Source: Candidatus Cloacimonadota bacterium (lineage in GTDB: Bacteria > Cloacimonadota > Cloacimonadia > Cloacimonadales > TCS61). Taken from it: DNA of 64,000 bases. Position 1 is the stretch's first letter. Every line of letters begins with the position of its first letter. The notes below the pieces were generated by a model. The model had not been told where the DNA came from. It ran no database searches and was given only the letters and a program-made list of their open reading frames with translations. Both the position numbers and the translations under genes were made by a program. The stretch covers positions 1-64,000 of the forward strand of contig JAUVLU010000010.1 in NCBI GenBank assembly GCA_030600585.1, in the 5' to 3' direction. Positions 52,906 to 61,538 of the stretch are shown here, piece by piece.

Positions 52906-53415
52906 ATGATGAATACAAAACATAAACAGAAAGAAATAATATTTAAACCAATCGGAATTATTCATACACCTTTCAAAGATCGCGAAGGAATGCCGATTCA
53001 ACCTATCGGAGCGCAAGGTGTGAAAGGTCAAATAGAGATTTCCCCCGAATTAAAAGATGGCCTCAAAGATCTGGATGGATTTTCTCATATTGTGCTTATA
53101 TATAATTTTCATCTTTCCAAAAGCTTCAAATTACTGGTTCATCCATATATGGAAAATAAGATAAGAGGTGTATTTGCCACTCGAGCTCCACGCCGTCCAA
53201 ACCAGATCGGAATGTCAATCGTTAAACTAGAAAGTGTTGAAGATAATATTCTTCATATTTCTAATGTTGACATCGTGGACATGACACCAATTTTAGACAT
53301 AAAGCCATATGTGAAAAGAATTGATTGCGTTGAAAGTGAAAAAATTGGTTGGTTAGAGAAAAATGTAAATAAATTCGATAATAAAATTTCGGATGGCAGG
53401 TTTAGCGGAAAATAA
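52906..53415 (+). CDS. trmO: TsaA/TrmO-family tRNA N6-methyltransferase
   Basis: A protein of 169 aa of the VirR/TsaA family. It shows IGIIHTPFKDREGMPIQP near the start, LDGFSHIVLIYNF, then FATRAPRRPNQIGMSIV and DILDIKPYVKRID-like residues. E. coli TrmO methylates t6A37 of tRNA-Thr using S-adenosylmethionine. The protein is shorter than TrmO (about 235 aa) and lacks the C-terminal domain, as do many family members. Two adjacent ATG codons (52906, 52909) can start it; there is no strong ribosome-binding site. mutL begins at its stop codon. Confidence 0.88.
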   Translation: MMNTKHKQKEIIFKPIGIIHTPFKDREGMPIQPIGAQGVKGQIEISPELKDGLKDLDGFSHIVLIYNFHLSKSFKLLVHPYMENKIRGVFATRAPRRPNQIGMSIVKLESVEDNILHISNVDIVDMTPILDIKPYVKRIDCVESEKIGWLEKNVNKFDNKISDGRFSGK

Positions 53416-55250
53416 TGGGAAGAATAAGAGTATTATCAGAAGAAGTTACAAATAGAATTGCAGCAGGCGAAGTAATTGAAAGACCGGTTTCAGTGGTTAA
53501 GGAACTGGTAGAAAATTCAATAGACGCCGGATCATCACAAATAACAGTGCATATAGAAAACGGTGGCAAGAAACTGATCCGTGTTATAGATAACGGAAGA
53601 GGGATGAGCGAAGATGATGCTTTGCAGGCTTTTGAACGGCATGCAACCAGTAAAATTAGAACTGTAACGGATATTTTCAATATATCATCACTCGGCTTCC
53701 GCGGAGAAGCGCTTCCCAGTATTGCTTCGGTAAGTCAACTTATTCTTATCAGCAAAGATGCAGAAAGCGATACAGCTTCCAGAGTCGAATTCAAAGGCGG
53801 CAAGCTTATCGATTTTTCTAAAACTTCTGCAAATAAAGGAACGACCATAACGGTAAGGAATTTATTCAGTAATGTACCTGCCCGCAGAAAATTCTTAAAA
53901 TCAGATCAAGTTGAATTCAAACATATACTTAATTATCTGCATTATCAGTCTATTTTATATCCTCAAATTCATTTCCGCTTTTCATCTGATGGAAAGGAAA
54001 AACTAAATTATCCCGCTGTTGCTGAAATGAAAGCGAGAATGTCCACCGTGTTCGGAAGTGATTTTTTAAAACGTGATTTAATTGAAGTTTCCGAGAAAGG
54101 ATATGAAATTGAGCTTTCAGGTTATATAAGCGGCTTAAACGAAGAGAAAGTGGGTTTTGCGGATTACAGGTATCTTTTTGTGAATGGAAGGTACATTCGC
54201 GATAAAATAGTTTTACACAGCTTAAAATCGGCATATGAGCCATTCATAAAGAAACTTCGCATATTTCAGCAAGGTAAAATCCCACCATATATTCTCTTTT
54301 TGAATATCGATCCGCAACAAGTAGATTTCAATGTTCATCCTGCTAAAATGGAAATACGTTTTCGTGATCCCGGAAAAGTTTATACATTTGTAAAGAAGAC
54401 TATCGAGAATTTGCTTCTGCAATATGAAGATGATAAGTTTAAACAGATAAAAAATATAATGAGTTCAACTTACCAAACTAACAAAACTACCGATGTCGAA
54501 TCTAAGATATTTTCTAATAAGATGGAGAAAAAACGTTTCAATCAGGTAAGAAAGGAACTGAAAGAGATCTATCAACCCGATCTATTCAGAAAAAAGACAG
54601 ATGATGATATCCAGATAGAAAAGAATTTTACAAAACATAAAATACAGATGTTCCTTAGACCGGAAGAAGATGTAATAAATCCCTGGCAGCTTCATCAAAG
54701 TTACATTTTTGTTCAGGTAGAAGAAGGATTGATGATCATCGATCAGCATGCAGCGCACGAGCGGATAATCTATGAAAAAATATTACACAGAATTCATGGA
54801 GCTCCTGCCAAAACACAGAAATTACTGTTTCCAATAGTAATCGACCTGCCGCCGCATCTCAGTAACACAATTCCTGAATTGATTTCGGAAAATATTGAAG
54901 TATTCAATAAAATTGGATTTTCAATCAAAACTTTCAGCGGTGATTCTATTGTAATCGATGAAATACCTATCGAACTTGAAAATTGGGATGGCGGAGATAT
55001 TTTCATCGATATTATTAAGCAATTAGAAGATGAATTTGAACAGACCGAAGATTTCAGGGACAGCCTCTCCAAATCTGTTGCATGTAAAGCTGCTATCAAA
55101 GCAGGAAGAAAGATGAACCGAAAAGAAATGCTGGCACTCATTAACGATCTATTCGCCTGTGAAGTACCGTATTTCTGTCCGCATGGCAGACCGCTCATCA
55201 TCAAGATGACAATGCCGGAATTTGAAAAGAAATTCAAACGAACAACATGA
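53415..55250 (+). CDS. mutL: DNA mismatch repair protein MutL
   Basis: A protein of 611 aa. The N-terminal GHKL ATPase has KELVENSIDAG, DNGRGM, LGFRGEALPSI and the KGTTITVRNLF lid. The C-terminal domain carries the endonuclease motif DQHAAHERIIYEK, ACKAAIKAG and CPHGRP, so this MutL should nick DNA itself, as in bacteria without MutH. No mutS is in the window. Its ATG shares a base with the stop of trmO, and its end overlaps miaA by 4 bp. Confidence 0.97.
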   Translation: MGRIRVLSEEVTNRIAAGEVIERPVSVVKELVENSIDAGSSQITVHIENGGKKLIRVIDNGRGMSEDDALQAFERHATSKIRTVTDIFNISSLGFRGEALPSIASVSQLILISKDAESDTASRVEFKGGKLIDFSKTSANKGTTITVRNLFSNVPARRKFLKSDQVEFKHILNYLHYQSILYPQIHFRFSSDGKEKLNYPAVAEMKARMSTVFGSDFLKRDLIEVSEKGYEIELSGYISGLNEEKVGFADYRYLFVNGRYIRDKIVLHSLKSAYEPFIKKLRIFQQGKIPPYILFLNIDPQQVDFNVHPAKMEIRFRDPGKVYTFVKKTIENLLLQYEDDKFKQIKNIMSSTYQTNKTTDVESKIFSNKMEKKRFNQVRKELKEIYQPDLFRKKTDDDIQIEKNFTKHKIQMFLRPEEDVINPWQLHQSYIFVQVEEGLMIIDQHAAHERIIYEKILHRIHGAPAKTQKLLFPIVIDLPPHLSNTIPELISENIEVFNKIGFSIKTFSGDSIVIDEIPIELENWDGGDIFIDIIKQLEDEFEQTEDFRDSLSKSVACKAAIKAGRKMNRKEMLALINDLFACEVPYFCPHGRPLIIKMTMPEFEKKFKRTT

Positions 55251-56200
55251 ATTTAAAACAAAACAAATCTCAAAAACTAATTCCGCTGATCATCATTCAG
55301 GGACCGACTGCGGTAGGGAAGAGCAGTCTTGCCGTTAAAATTGCAGAAGAACTTGATTCCTCAATAATTTCTGCTGATTCCAGGCAGGTATATAAATATC
55401 TAAATATTGGTACTGCAAAACCCACTCTTGAAGAGCAACAAAAAATTAAGCATCACCTAATTGATATTGTAGAACCTGATGAAGAATATAATGCAGGCAC
55501 TTTTGCTGTAGATGCAGATAAATTGATCAAGAAAATATCATCTCAGAATAAGATCCCGATAGTTTGCGGAGGTACCGGATTTTATGTAAAAGCTCTTCTG
55601 GAGGGTATCTTCAATGCTCCTGAAATTCCAATTGATATAAGAAATAGTCTTAGAGAAACTGCAAAAGAAAAAGGTACGGAATTTTTTTATAATAAACTTA
55701 AGATAATTGATCCTGAATCTGCGATGCGGATAAATAAAAATGATGCAAATCGGATCATTCGTGCATTGGAGATCTTTGAGACAACAGGAAAAACAATTAC
55801 ACAATTGTGGAAAGAAGATACCGAAGAACAGAGGAACTTCCAAACAATAAATATTATGATAACAGAAGATCGGGAAATTCTTTATGAAAGAATAAATAAC
55901 CGTGTTGATAAAATGATAGATAACGGATTGTTTAATGAAATGAAAGAACTTGTTGAGAGTGGATATAAAAGAACTGATCCCGGCATGAATACTGTCGGTT
56001 ACAAAGAACTTTATCCTTTCTTGAATGGAGATGCTGAACTGGTTGATTGTATTGATAAAATTAAACAAAACACGCGTAACTTTGCCAAACAGCAGTTTAC
56101 ATGGTATAGAAAAATCGATTTTGATTTGACATTTGATAGGAAAAGCATTAACTTTTTAAATGTCTTTAATGAAATAATGAGGAAATTACAGGAGAAATAA
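55247..56200 (+). CDS. miaA: tRNA dimethylallyltransferase
   Basis: A protein of 317 aa that adds the isopentenyl group to A37 of tRNAs reading UNN codons. P-loop GPTAVGKSSLA lies near residues 19-29. ISADSRQVYKYLNIGTAKP, VCGGTGFYVKALLEG, RVDKMIDNGLFNEM and the C-terminal KQQFTWYRK are conserved. The mutL-miaA order is shared with many bacteria. It overlaps both neighbours by 1-4 bp. Confidence 0.97.
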   Translation: MNLKQNKSQKLIPLIIIQGPTAVGKSSLAVKIAEELDSSIISADSRQVYKYLNIGTAKPTLEEQQKIKHHLIDIVEPDEEYNAGTFAVDADKLIKKISSQNKIPIVCGGTGFYVKALLEGIFNAPEIPIDIRNSLRETAKEKGTEFFYNKLKIIDPESAMRINKNDANRIIRALEIFETTGKTITQLWKEDTEEQRNFQTINIMITEDREILYERINNRVDKMIDNGLFNEMKELVESGYKRTDPGMNTVGYKELYPFLNGDAELVDCIDKIKQNTRNFAKQQFTWYRKIDFDLTFDRKSINFLNVFNEIMRKLQEK

Positions 56201-57051
56201 TGATCGTTGCAAAAGTAAATGATTACGAAATTAAATTTCAGGAATATCAAGCAGAATTAAAAGAAGTGCTTAAAAACATGCATCTTGGAGAACCTAATAA
56301 TGAAGCAAAGAAAAGAGCAGTAGAGCAACTCATTGACGGATATCTGCTGCTTAACTCTGCAAAAAAAACTAACATCGAAATTTCTGATGATGAAATAGAA
56401 CATGAAATGGTTGATCTGAAATTAAAGTTTAAATCTGAAGAAGATTTCAATAATATGTTAACGGAAAATAAAATTAAAATAGAAACAATAAAAGAAAGAA
56501 TTAAAAATAGATTAATACTAACAAAATATGTAAATCTCAATTTTGCAAATGGTGCTGATATTCCAATTGAAAAACTTAGAGAAATGTATAAAGAGAATTT
56601 AAATTCATTCAAAACTCAGGAGATGGTAAAAGCTTCCCATATACTTATAAAAGGCACCGATGAAGAGAGTTTGTTAAAGGCTAAGAAACTGTATAAAAAA
56701 ATCAAAACGAAAGATGATTTTAATAAAATCGCTGCAGAATGTTCGGACTGTCCAAGCAATTGCCAATGCGGTGATCTCGGCTATTTCCCAAAAGGAAAAA
56801 TGGTAAGGGATTTCGAAGATGTTGCTTTTAATTTGGAATTGAACGAAATAAGTAAACCGGTAAAAACAAAGTTCGGCTATCACATTATTATGAATACAGG
56901 TAAAAAAGAAAGCGTTTTCGCTGATTTTAATGAAGTTAAAGATGCTCTTAAAGACAGACTTAAAAGGATTGATTCTGAGCTGAAACTTATTAAACATCTC
57001 AAAGGATTGCGCAGTAAAGCAAATATTGTAATCAATCACGAAGAATTATAA
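56200..57051 (+). CDS. Parvulin-type peptidyl-prolyl isomerase
   Basis: A protein of 283 aa. A SurA-N-like helical region (about 1-125) is followed by one PpiC domain (about 140-235: KASHILIKGTDEES, CGDLGYFPKGKMVRDFEDVAF, KTKFGYHII). The usual CPS-GGDLG segment is expanded with extra Cys (CSDCPSNCQCGDLG), so metal or redox sensitivity is possible. There is no signal peptide or anchor, so unlike SurA it should be cytosolic. It is coupled to miaA (TAATG). Confidence 0.9.
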   Translation: MIVAKVNDYEIKFQEYQAELKEVLKNMHLGEPNNEAKKRAVEQLIDGYLLLNSAKKTNIEISDDEIEHEMVDLKLKFKSEEDFNNMLTENKIKIETIKERIKNRLILTKYVNLNFANGADIPIEKLREMYKENLNSFKTQEMVKASHILIKGTDEESLLKAKKLYKKIKTKDDFNKIAAECSDCPSNCQCGDLGYFPKGKMVRDFEDVAFNLELNEISKPVKTKFGYHIIMNTGKKESVFADFNEVKDALKDRLKRIDSELKLIKHLKGLRSKANIVINHEEL

Positions 57052-57073
57052 CATTTTATCAGGAGATAAACAA

Positions 57074-57778
57074 ATGGCATTATTAGGTGTAAATATTGAT
57101 CATATTGCAACATTACGAGAAGCAAGAAAAGGAATCGAACCGGAACCGGTTTATGCCGCAAGCATCGCTGAGCAAAACGGAGCAGATCAAATAACAATTC
57201 ATTTAAGGGAAGATCGAAGACATATTCAAGATCGTGACCTGAAACTGCTCAGGGAAACAATTCAAACAAAACTGAATTTGGAAATGGCATCGACCAATGA
57301 AATGGTAAAGATAGCCTCAGAGATCAAACCGGATACGGTTACACTGGTTCCGGAAAAGAGGGAAGAGCTGACAACAGAAGGCGGATTGAATTTATCGGAA
57401 GATCTCCGGGAAGTAATATCTTCATTAAAGAAAGCCGGAATTGAAGTTAGTGTGTTTATCGAACCCGATACGGAAATGATACAAACAGCTAAAGAGCTTG
57501 GTGTTGATGCTGTGGAAATACATACAGGAAGATATGCAAACTTGAAAAAGGAAAGTGAAATTCTTGCAGAAGTTGAAAAAATAAACAAGGCTGCTATTTT
57601 AATAAAAAAATTGGGAATGCGGGTTGTAGCTGGTCATGGGCTAAACTATCATAACACCCAAAAACTTGTAGATCTGAATATTATCGAGGAATTCAATATT
57701 GGGCACAGTATAATTTCTCGTGCAGTATTTTCCGGTCTTGCAGAAGCAGTTCTTACAATGAAATTAATTGTTGAGTAA
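57074..57778 (+). CDS. pdxJ: Pyridoxine 5'-phosphate synthase
   Basis: A protein of 234 aa that joins 1-deoxyxylulose 5-phosphate with 3-amino-1-hydroxyacetone phosphate. It has LGVNIDHIATLREARKG, ITIHLREDRRHIQDRD, TLVPEKREELTTEGG, EIHTGRYA and AGHGLNYHN, and EEFNIGHSIISRAVF at the end. It is the last gene of the mutL-miaA-isomerase run (22-bp gap, AGGAGA binding site). pdxA and the rest of the pathway are elsewhere. Confidence 0.97.
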   Translation: MALLGVNIDHIATLREARKGIEPEPVYAASIAEQNGADQITIHLREDRRHIQDRDLKLLRETIQTKLNLEMASTNEMVKIASEIKPDTVTLVPEKREELTTEGGLNLSEDLREVISSLKKAGIEVSVFIEPDTEMIQTAKELGVDAVEIHTGRYANLKKESEILAEVEKINKAAILIKKLGMRVVAGHGLNYHNTQKLVDLNIIEEFNIGHSIISRAVFSGLAEAVLTMKLIVE

Positions 57779-57795
57779 TAAGAACAAAAATGAAC

Positions 57796-57966
57796 TTTTT
57801 CACCGCAAAGAACGCAAAGACGCAAATTCTAAACTTCTATAACCGTGAATCTCGTTCCCAATGCCCTCATTGGGAACACACAGCATTTCCAAACGGGCAG
57901 TCTGTGTGAAAATGAAAAATCCGTTGATTTTAGGAACTTAAATTAGCCTTCTAAACTTCTATAACC
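57796..57966. repeat. Hairpins and direct repeat after pdxJ
   Basis: TTTCACCGCAAAGAACGCAAA at its left is the inverse of the right end of the folE2 repeats. GTTCCCAATG-CCCT-CATTGGGAAC (57854-57877) is a perfect 10-bp hairpin that may terminate pdxJ. CACACAG (57877-57883) pairs with CTGTGTG (57902-57908). An 18-bp word TTCTAAACTTCTATAACC is present twice, at 57827-57844 and 57949-57966. Confidence 0.7.
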
Positions 57967-58005
57967 AATGACCAGTTACCAATGACCAGTTACCAATGAC
58001 CAATT
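57964..58005. repeat. Three tandem 14-bp units ACCAATGACCAGTT
   Basis: Units start at 57964, 57978 and 57992; the first differs in its first two bases' context and the third ends ATT in place of GTT. There are no spacers, so it is a minisatellite-like repeat and not CRISPR. Confidence 0.85.
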
Positions 58006-58030
58006 TTTTCTCGGTGTTAAATTTATTCTC

Positions 58031-58984
58031 TTATTTATAGATCGTAATATTTCCTTCTTTGTTCCTGTTTGAATCGAATGCGGCATGTTCTGCAAATTTC
58101 AAAAGTTTTTCAGCATTTTTAGTTTCATTCTCATTACTGGCAATTCCCCAACCGATCTTACAAACTTTTATCATTGGTAGTTTTTTTATTCTGTTATTAA
58201 CTCTATTAATTGTGATAAACCCATTTTTACTTGATGTTTCAGGCATTAAAACGGCAAAAGAATCTTTATGTATTTTACCGATAATATCAGTTTCCCGCAG
58301 ATCGTTTTTTATTATAAAAGATATCTGCTTTAAAAAATCATTTGTCTCATGTTCACCGATAGTTCTAACTATTTTCTCGAAATTATCAACTATGATAACA
58401 GCAATTGTGAGATAGCGTTTATAACGTTTCATCATTGAGAAAATAACTTCACTTTTCTCTATAAATGCTTTGGAGGAATATATTCTTGCTGATTCATATA
58501 TATCGCGATGCTGCTCGATCTTCTTACTTTGCAAGTGTAGTTGCACATTTAATGATATTATCGATGCGAATAATTTTATTTTAGTCATTTCTTCGCTTTC
58601 AAATACCTCGTTACTCTTATCGATAAATATAAATCCCAGTAATTCTTCATTGTAATTTAGTGGAAAAACTAATAAATGGGAATATTCCTTTTCGAATATA
58701 TATCTTCCAAGAGGTCGGATATCAAGATGTTTATAGTGCATCAACTCTTTTATCATCGGATCACCTTTTGTGAAGATCGTGTTTTTTGCAAAAGTATGGC
58801 TGATATTTCGGGAAATTTTCATTCGGAATATCTCTGAATTTGGAACTTTAAGATAAACTCCAATAGATTGAAAATCAAATTCATCTTCAATATTGCGGAT
58901 GATATGACTTAAATGTTCTTCTAATTCCTGCTTTTTAAGAAAATTGTACAACATATCATCAAATGACAATAAGTTAAATCCCAT
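58031..58984 (-). CDS. GAF-domain protein with degenerate GGDEF domain
   Basis: A protein of 317 aa. Residues about 20-160 look like a GAF domain (FDFQSIGVYLKV, SHLLVFPLNYNEELLGFIFID). Residues about 165-317 follow the GGDEF fold (YKRYLTIAVIIVDNFEKIVRTIGEHETNDFLKQ, with VDNF where active cyclases have xDxDxFK), but the signature loop is GKIHKDSFAVLMPE in place of GG(D/E)EF. It should not make cyclic di-GMP; a binding or structural role is inferred. It is the last gene of the leftward run; 14 bp separate it from the DUF4139 gene. Confidence 0.85.
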   Translation of the reverse strand: MGFNLLSFDDMLYNFLKKQELEEHLSHIIRNIEDEFDFQSIGVYLKVPNSEIFRMKISRNISHTFAKNTIFTKGDPMIKELMHYKHLDIRPLGRYIFEKEYSHLLVFPLNYNEELLGFIFIDKSNEVFESEEMTKIKLFASIISLNVQLHLQSKKIEQHRDIYESARIYSSKAFIEKSEVIFSMMKRYKRYLTIAVIIVDNFEKIVRTIGEHETNDFLKQISFIIKNDLRETDIIGKIHKDSFAVLMPETSSKNGFITINRVNNRIKKLPMIKVCKIGWGIASNENETKNAEKLLKFAEHAAFDSNRNKEGNITIYK

Positions 58985-58998
58985 TTTATCCCCCTATC

Positions 58999-60336
58999 TT
59001 AAGATTCAATCCTCTCTGTCCAGGTTAGTTTATATACTTCGTCAGGCTTCAGCTCTTTTTCAAATTCTATAAGCGATGCGCTTTTCTTCTTAAAAGATAA
59101 ACTATTTTTCATTATTTTCCAATCACCATACAAATTATGAAGAACATTAATTGTTTTTATCTTTCCAGATCTATTTTTCAATGTTACTTTCATATCACGT
59201 TCGATTATTCTTTTAGAAATCGTTCTTCGTTCCATTGTCAAAGTTTCACCAACCAGATCAAAGGCGTTTCCTGTGGTGAGGAGTACCTCTTCATCTTTTG
59301 CAGTATGGTCAAGTTTGTTTTCTCCAATGAATTCTAATTCGTTATCGGCATCATCTTTTTTATATATTTTTACAACACCTTTTGGTAATGGAATTCCTAA
59401 TCCTTCCTTTTTGGAATTAATGAATTTTATCATACTTTTAATATCTGTATAACCTGTAATGTATTCATATCTTGATTCTGCATTAACGGTTTTTGTAGGA
59501 AAAAGTCGGAGCTGTTTGGTCTGATTATTATTGATATTAACATTTTCGCTGAGAGTGTACATGTGAAAATCGTGAAAAGCTTTTTCCTCAAAATCGGGAG
59601 CAGCAGCGGTAACTTTTTCAATTGCAAATTTAGCATAGGAATGTCTTTCGATCTCATCGTGGATCTTTTGTACATCACCGGCAATTAGTTTGAGTTTTGT
59701 ATCGATAAATGCTTTACCGGTTTTATTTATTATTGTAACCCAACTGTTGATCTCAAGCTTGCCGATATCTTCATTCCAAACAGTATTATAGGTAACATCC
59801 CATTTCATACCGGTACACATATAAGAAAAATCAATTGGGAATTTTCCAGCTTTTGTGGCATTCAATCGCCAGTGAAGAGTTGGTTTGAGAAAGAAGTTTT
59901 TTGGAAGTTCTGCCAGGCTGATGTTTCTAATTTCATCTCTTTGTATAAGAATAAGTTTATTTGTATTATTCTCGATTATTCCAATTGTCGAACTGTCATT
60001 GAATTGCAATTTACCATTGAACTTAACATCGTCTTCGGCGATTATTTCAATATTTTTCCCAATATATTTTTCCAATATTTTGGAAGTATTCGCCAGATCG
60101 TATTCATAATTCTGTGAGAATATCTCAAATTTACTTTTGAGAGGTTTTATGATAACTGAATTGGCTTCTATTGTTGTTGGAATATCATCCATATAATAGC
60201 TTTGAATTCCTTTTGATAGTGTAATATCAATTGTCGAACGAACCAATGAGAAATTCTCATTGTAAATTGTTACCTGATCTTTAGCATTAAGGCATGTGAT
60301 CAGGAACAGGGTTAAAATGATTATTTTAAATTTCAT
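58999..60336 (-). CDS. Secreted DUF4139-domain protein
   Basis: A protein of 445 aa. The signal peptide (MKFKIIILTLFLITCLNA) is cut before KDQ. The mature part matches DUF4139: VTIYNENFSLVRSTIDITL, then LNATKAGKFPIDFSYMCTGMKWDVTYN, and the C-terminal KRIIERDMKVTLKNRSGKI. The family is widespread and its function is not known. ATG 60336 has GGAGG 4 nt upstream; the ATG at 60348 lies before that site. It follows udk by 15 bp, probably in one transcript. Confidence 0.88.
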   Translation of the reverse strand: MKFKIIILTLFLITCLNAKDQVTIYNENFSLVRSTIDITLSKGIQSYYMDDIPTTIEANSVIIKPLKSKFEIFSQNYEYDLANTSKILEKYIGKNIEIIAEDDVKFNGKLQFNDSSTIGIIENNTNKLILIQRDEIRNISLAELPKNFFLKPTLHWRLNATKAGKFPIDFSYMCTGMKWDVTYNTVWNEDIGKLEINSWVTIINKTGKAFIDTKLKLIAGDVQKIHDEIERHSYAKFAIEKVTAAAPDFEEKAFHDFHMYTLSENVNINNNQTKQLRLFPTKTVNAESRYEYITGYTDIKSMIKFINSKKEGLGIPLPKGVVKIYKKDDADNELEFIGENKLDHTAKDEEVLLTTGNAFDLVGETLTMERRTISKRIIERDMKVTLKNRSGKIKTINVLHNLYGDWKIMKNSLSFKKKSASLIEFEKELKPDEVYKLTWTERIES

Positions 60337-60351
60337 ATTTCCTCCCATGAT

Positions 60352-60966
60352 TTAATCAATAATTTGTTTTATTTTAGATACTATCATATCGATACCGATC
60401 TTATTCTTTCCGCCTTCCGGAATAATAACATGAGCATATTTTTTGCTTGGTTCTACAAACTCGATGTGCATTGGCCTCACAGTATAAAGATATTGATTTA
60501 CAACAGATTGAAAATCTCTTCCACGTTCATTTATATCTCGCTGGATCCTTCTTAATATCCTGATATCCGCATCGGTATCAACAAATATTTTTATATCCAT
60601 CAAGTCTCTTAATTCAGAATTTTCAAATATTAGAATTCCTTCAATAATGATAAGTTTCGTTGGTTTTTTGCTTATTGTTTTATCTATTCTTGTATGAGTT
60701 TTAAAATCGTAAACCGGCATCTGAATTGTCTGATTACTTTTAAGAAGTTGAATATGCTGTATCAAAAGTTCATTATCTAAAGTATTTGGATGATCGAAAT
60801 TTATTTTATTTCGTTTTTCAGGTGGAAGATGCCCAAAGTTTTTATAGTAACTATCCTGAGGAATCGTTGTAATTTTATCCTTAACTTCTTTTTGGATCGC
60901 ATCTGTAATTGTGCTTTTACCGGAACCTGTTCCACCGGAAATTCCTATCACTACGGGAGAATTCAT
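60352..60966 (-). CDS. udk: Uridine kinase
   Basis: A protein of 204 aa. The P-loop is GISGGTGSGKST near residues 8-19. IPQDSYYKNF, NFDHPNTLDNELL, the DFKTHTR segment and IIEGILIFENSELR are all present. It phosphorylates uridine and cytidine for pyrimidine salvage. It is the short canonical form, distinct from the TGS-fused kinase at 2806. AAGGAAT precedes the ATG; the methyltransferase stop is 2 bp upstream. Confidence 0.95.
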   Translation of the reverse strand: MNSPVVIGISGGTGSGKSTITDAIQKEVKDKITTIPQDSYYKNFGHLPPEKRNKINFDHPNTLDNELLIQHIQLLKSNQTIQMPVYDFKTHTRIDKTISKKPTKLIIIEGILIFENSELRDLMDIKIFVDTDADIRILRRIQRDINERGRDFQSVVNQYLYTVRPMHIEFVEPSKKYAHVIIPEGGKNKIGIDMIVSKIKQIID

Positions 60967-60968
60967 TT

Positions 60969-61538
60969 TTATTCCTTTTTATTATTATAAATAGCAACAT
61001 TAAGTCCGGAATCTAAATTCAATGTTACGCTATCAAAGAGTTTACTGCTTTCTATGTAGTCAAGATATTCCTTAACTGTATTTTTATGAGAAATAACATT
61101 ATCTGCAACTATTATTGCATTGTTGCTCAATTTATTTTGCAGTAATTCAATATAATTAATATAATTTATTTTTCCTGCATCAATGAAAACAAAATCGTAT
61201 TTGCCGGTTAATTCAGGAATGATCAATTCAGCTTTTCCTAAGCGTTGTATAACATTATTTCTGTTTACGAGATTCTTTTTAGCCAGTTTAAATCTGCTTT
61301 CATCTATCTCGATAGTATCTACATCAGCACCACAAGTTTCCGCAGCGAGAGATAGCCAGAATGTTGAAAACCCGTTTGAAGTTCCGATCTCCAATATATG
61401 TTTAGGTAACTTTATTTTGATAAAAGTATATAGCAGTTCAGCCGTTGTCTGCGGAATATTCCATAAACGCTTGATATTATTTTTTTGAACTTCGAATCTT
61501 GCCAGTTCATATTTATATTGTTTTTTTAATCTTTCCAT
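60969..61538 (-). CDS. Class I SAM-dependent O-methyltransferase
   Basis: A protein of 189 aa. SAM-binding motif ILEIGTSNGFSTFWLS lies near 55-70, motif II ends in VDTIEIDESR, and the YDFVFIDAGK segment fits the catechol/caffeoyl-CoA O-methyltransferase type (family 3). The methyl acceptor is unknown. It overlaps the end of the glycosyltransferase gene by 13 bp and precedes udk by 2 bp. Confidence 0.88.
   Translation of the reverse strand: MERLKKQYKYELARFEVQKNNIKRLWNIPQTTAELLYTFIKIKLPKHILEIGTSNGFSTFWLSLAAETCGADVDTIEIDESRFKLAKKNLVNRNNVIQRLGKAELIIPELTGKYDFVFIDAGKINYINYIELLQNKLSNNAIIVADNVISHKNTVKEYLDYIESSKLFDSVTLNLDSGLNVAIYNNKKE

Noticed and set aside
55538-56068. 176-codon minus-strand open frame opposite miaA
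   Set aside because: The plus-strand frame is a clear MiaA; the opposite frame has Cys/Phe/Tyr-rich composition typical of antisense shadow.
57964-58005. Tandem repeats considered as a CRISPR array
   Set aside because: The 14-bp units abut with no spacers and no cas genes are nearby.
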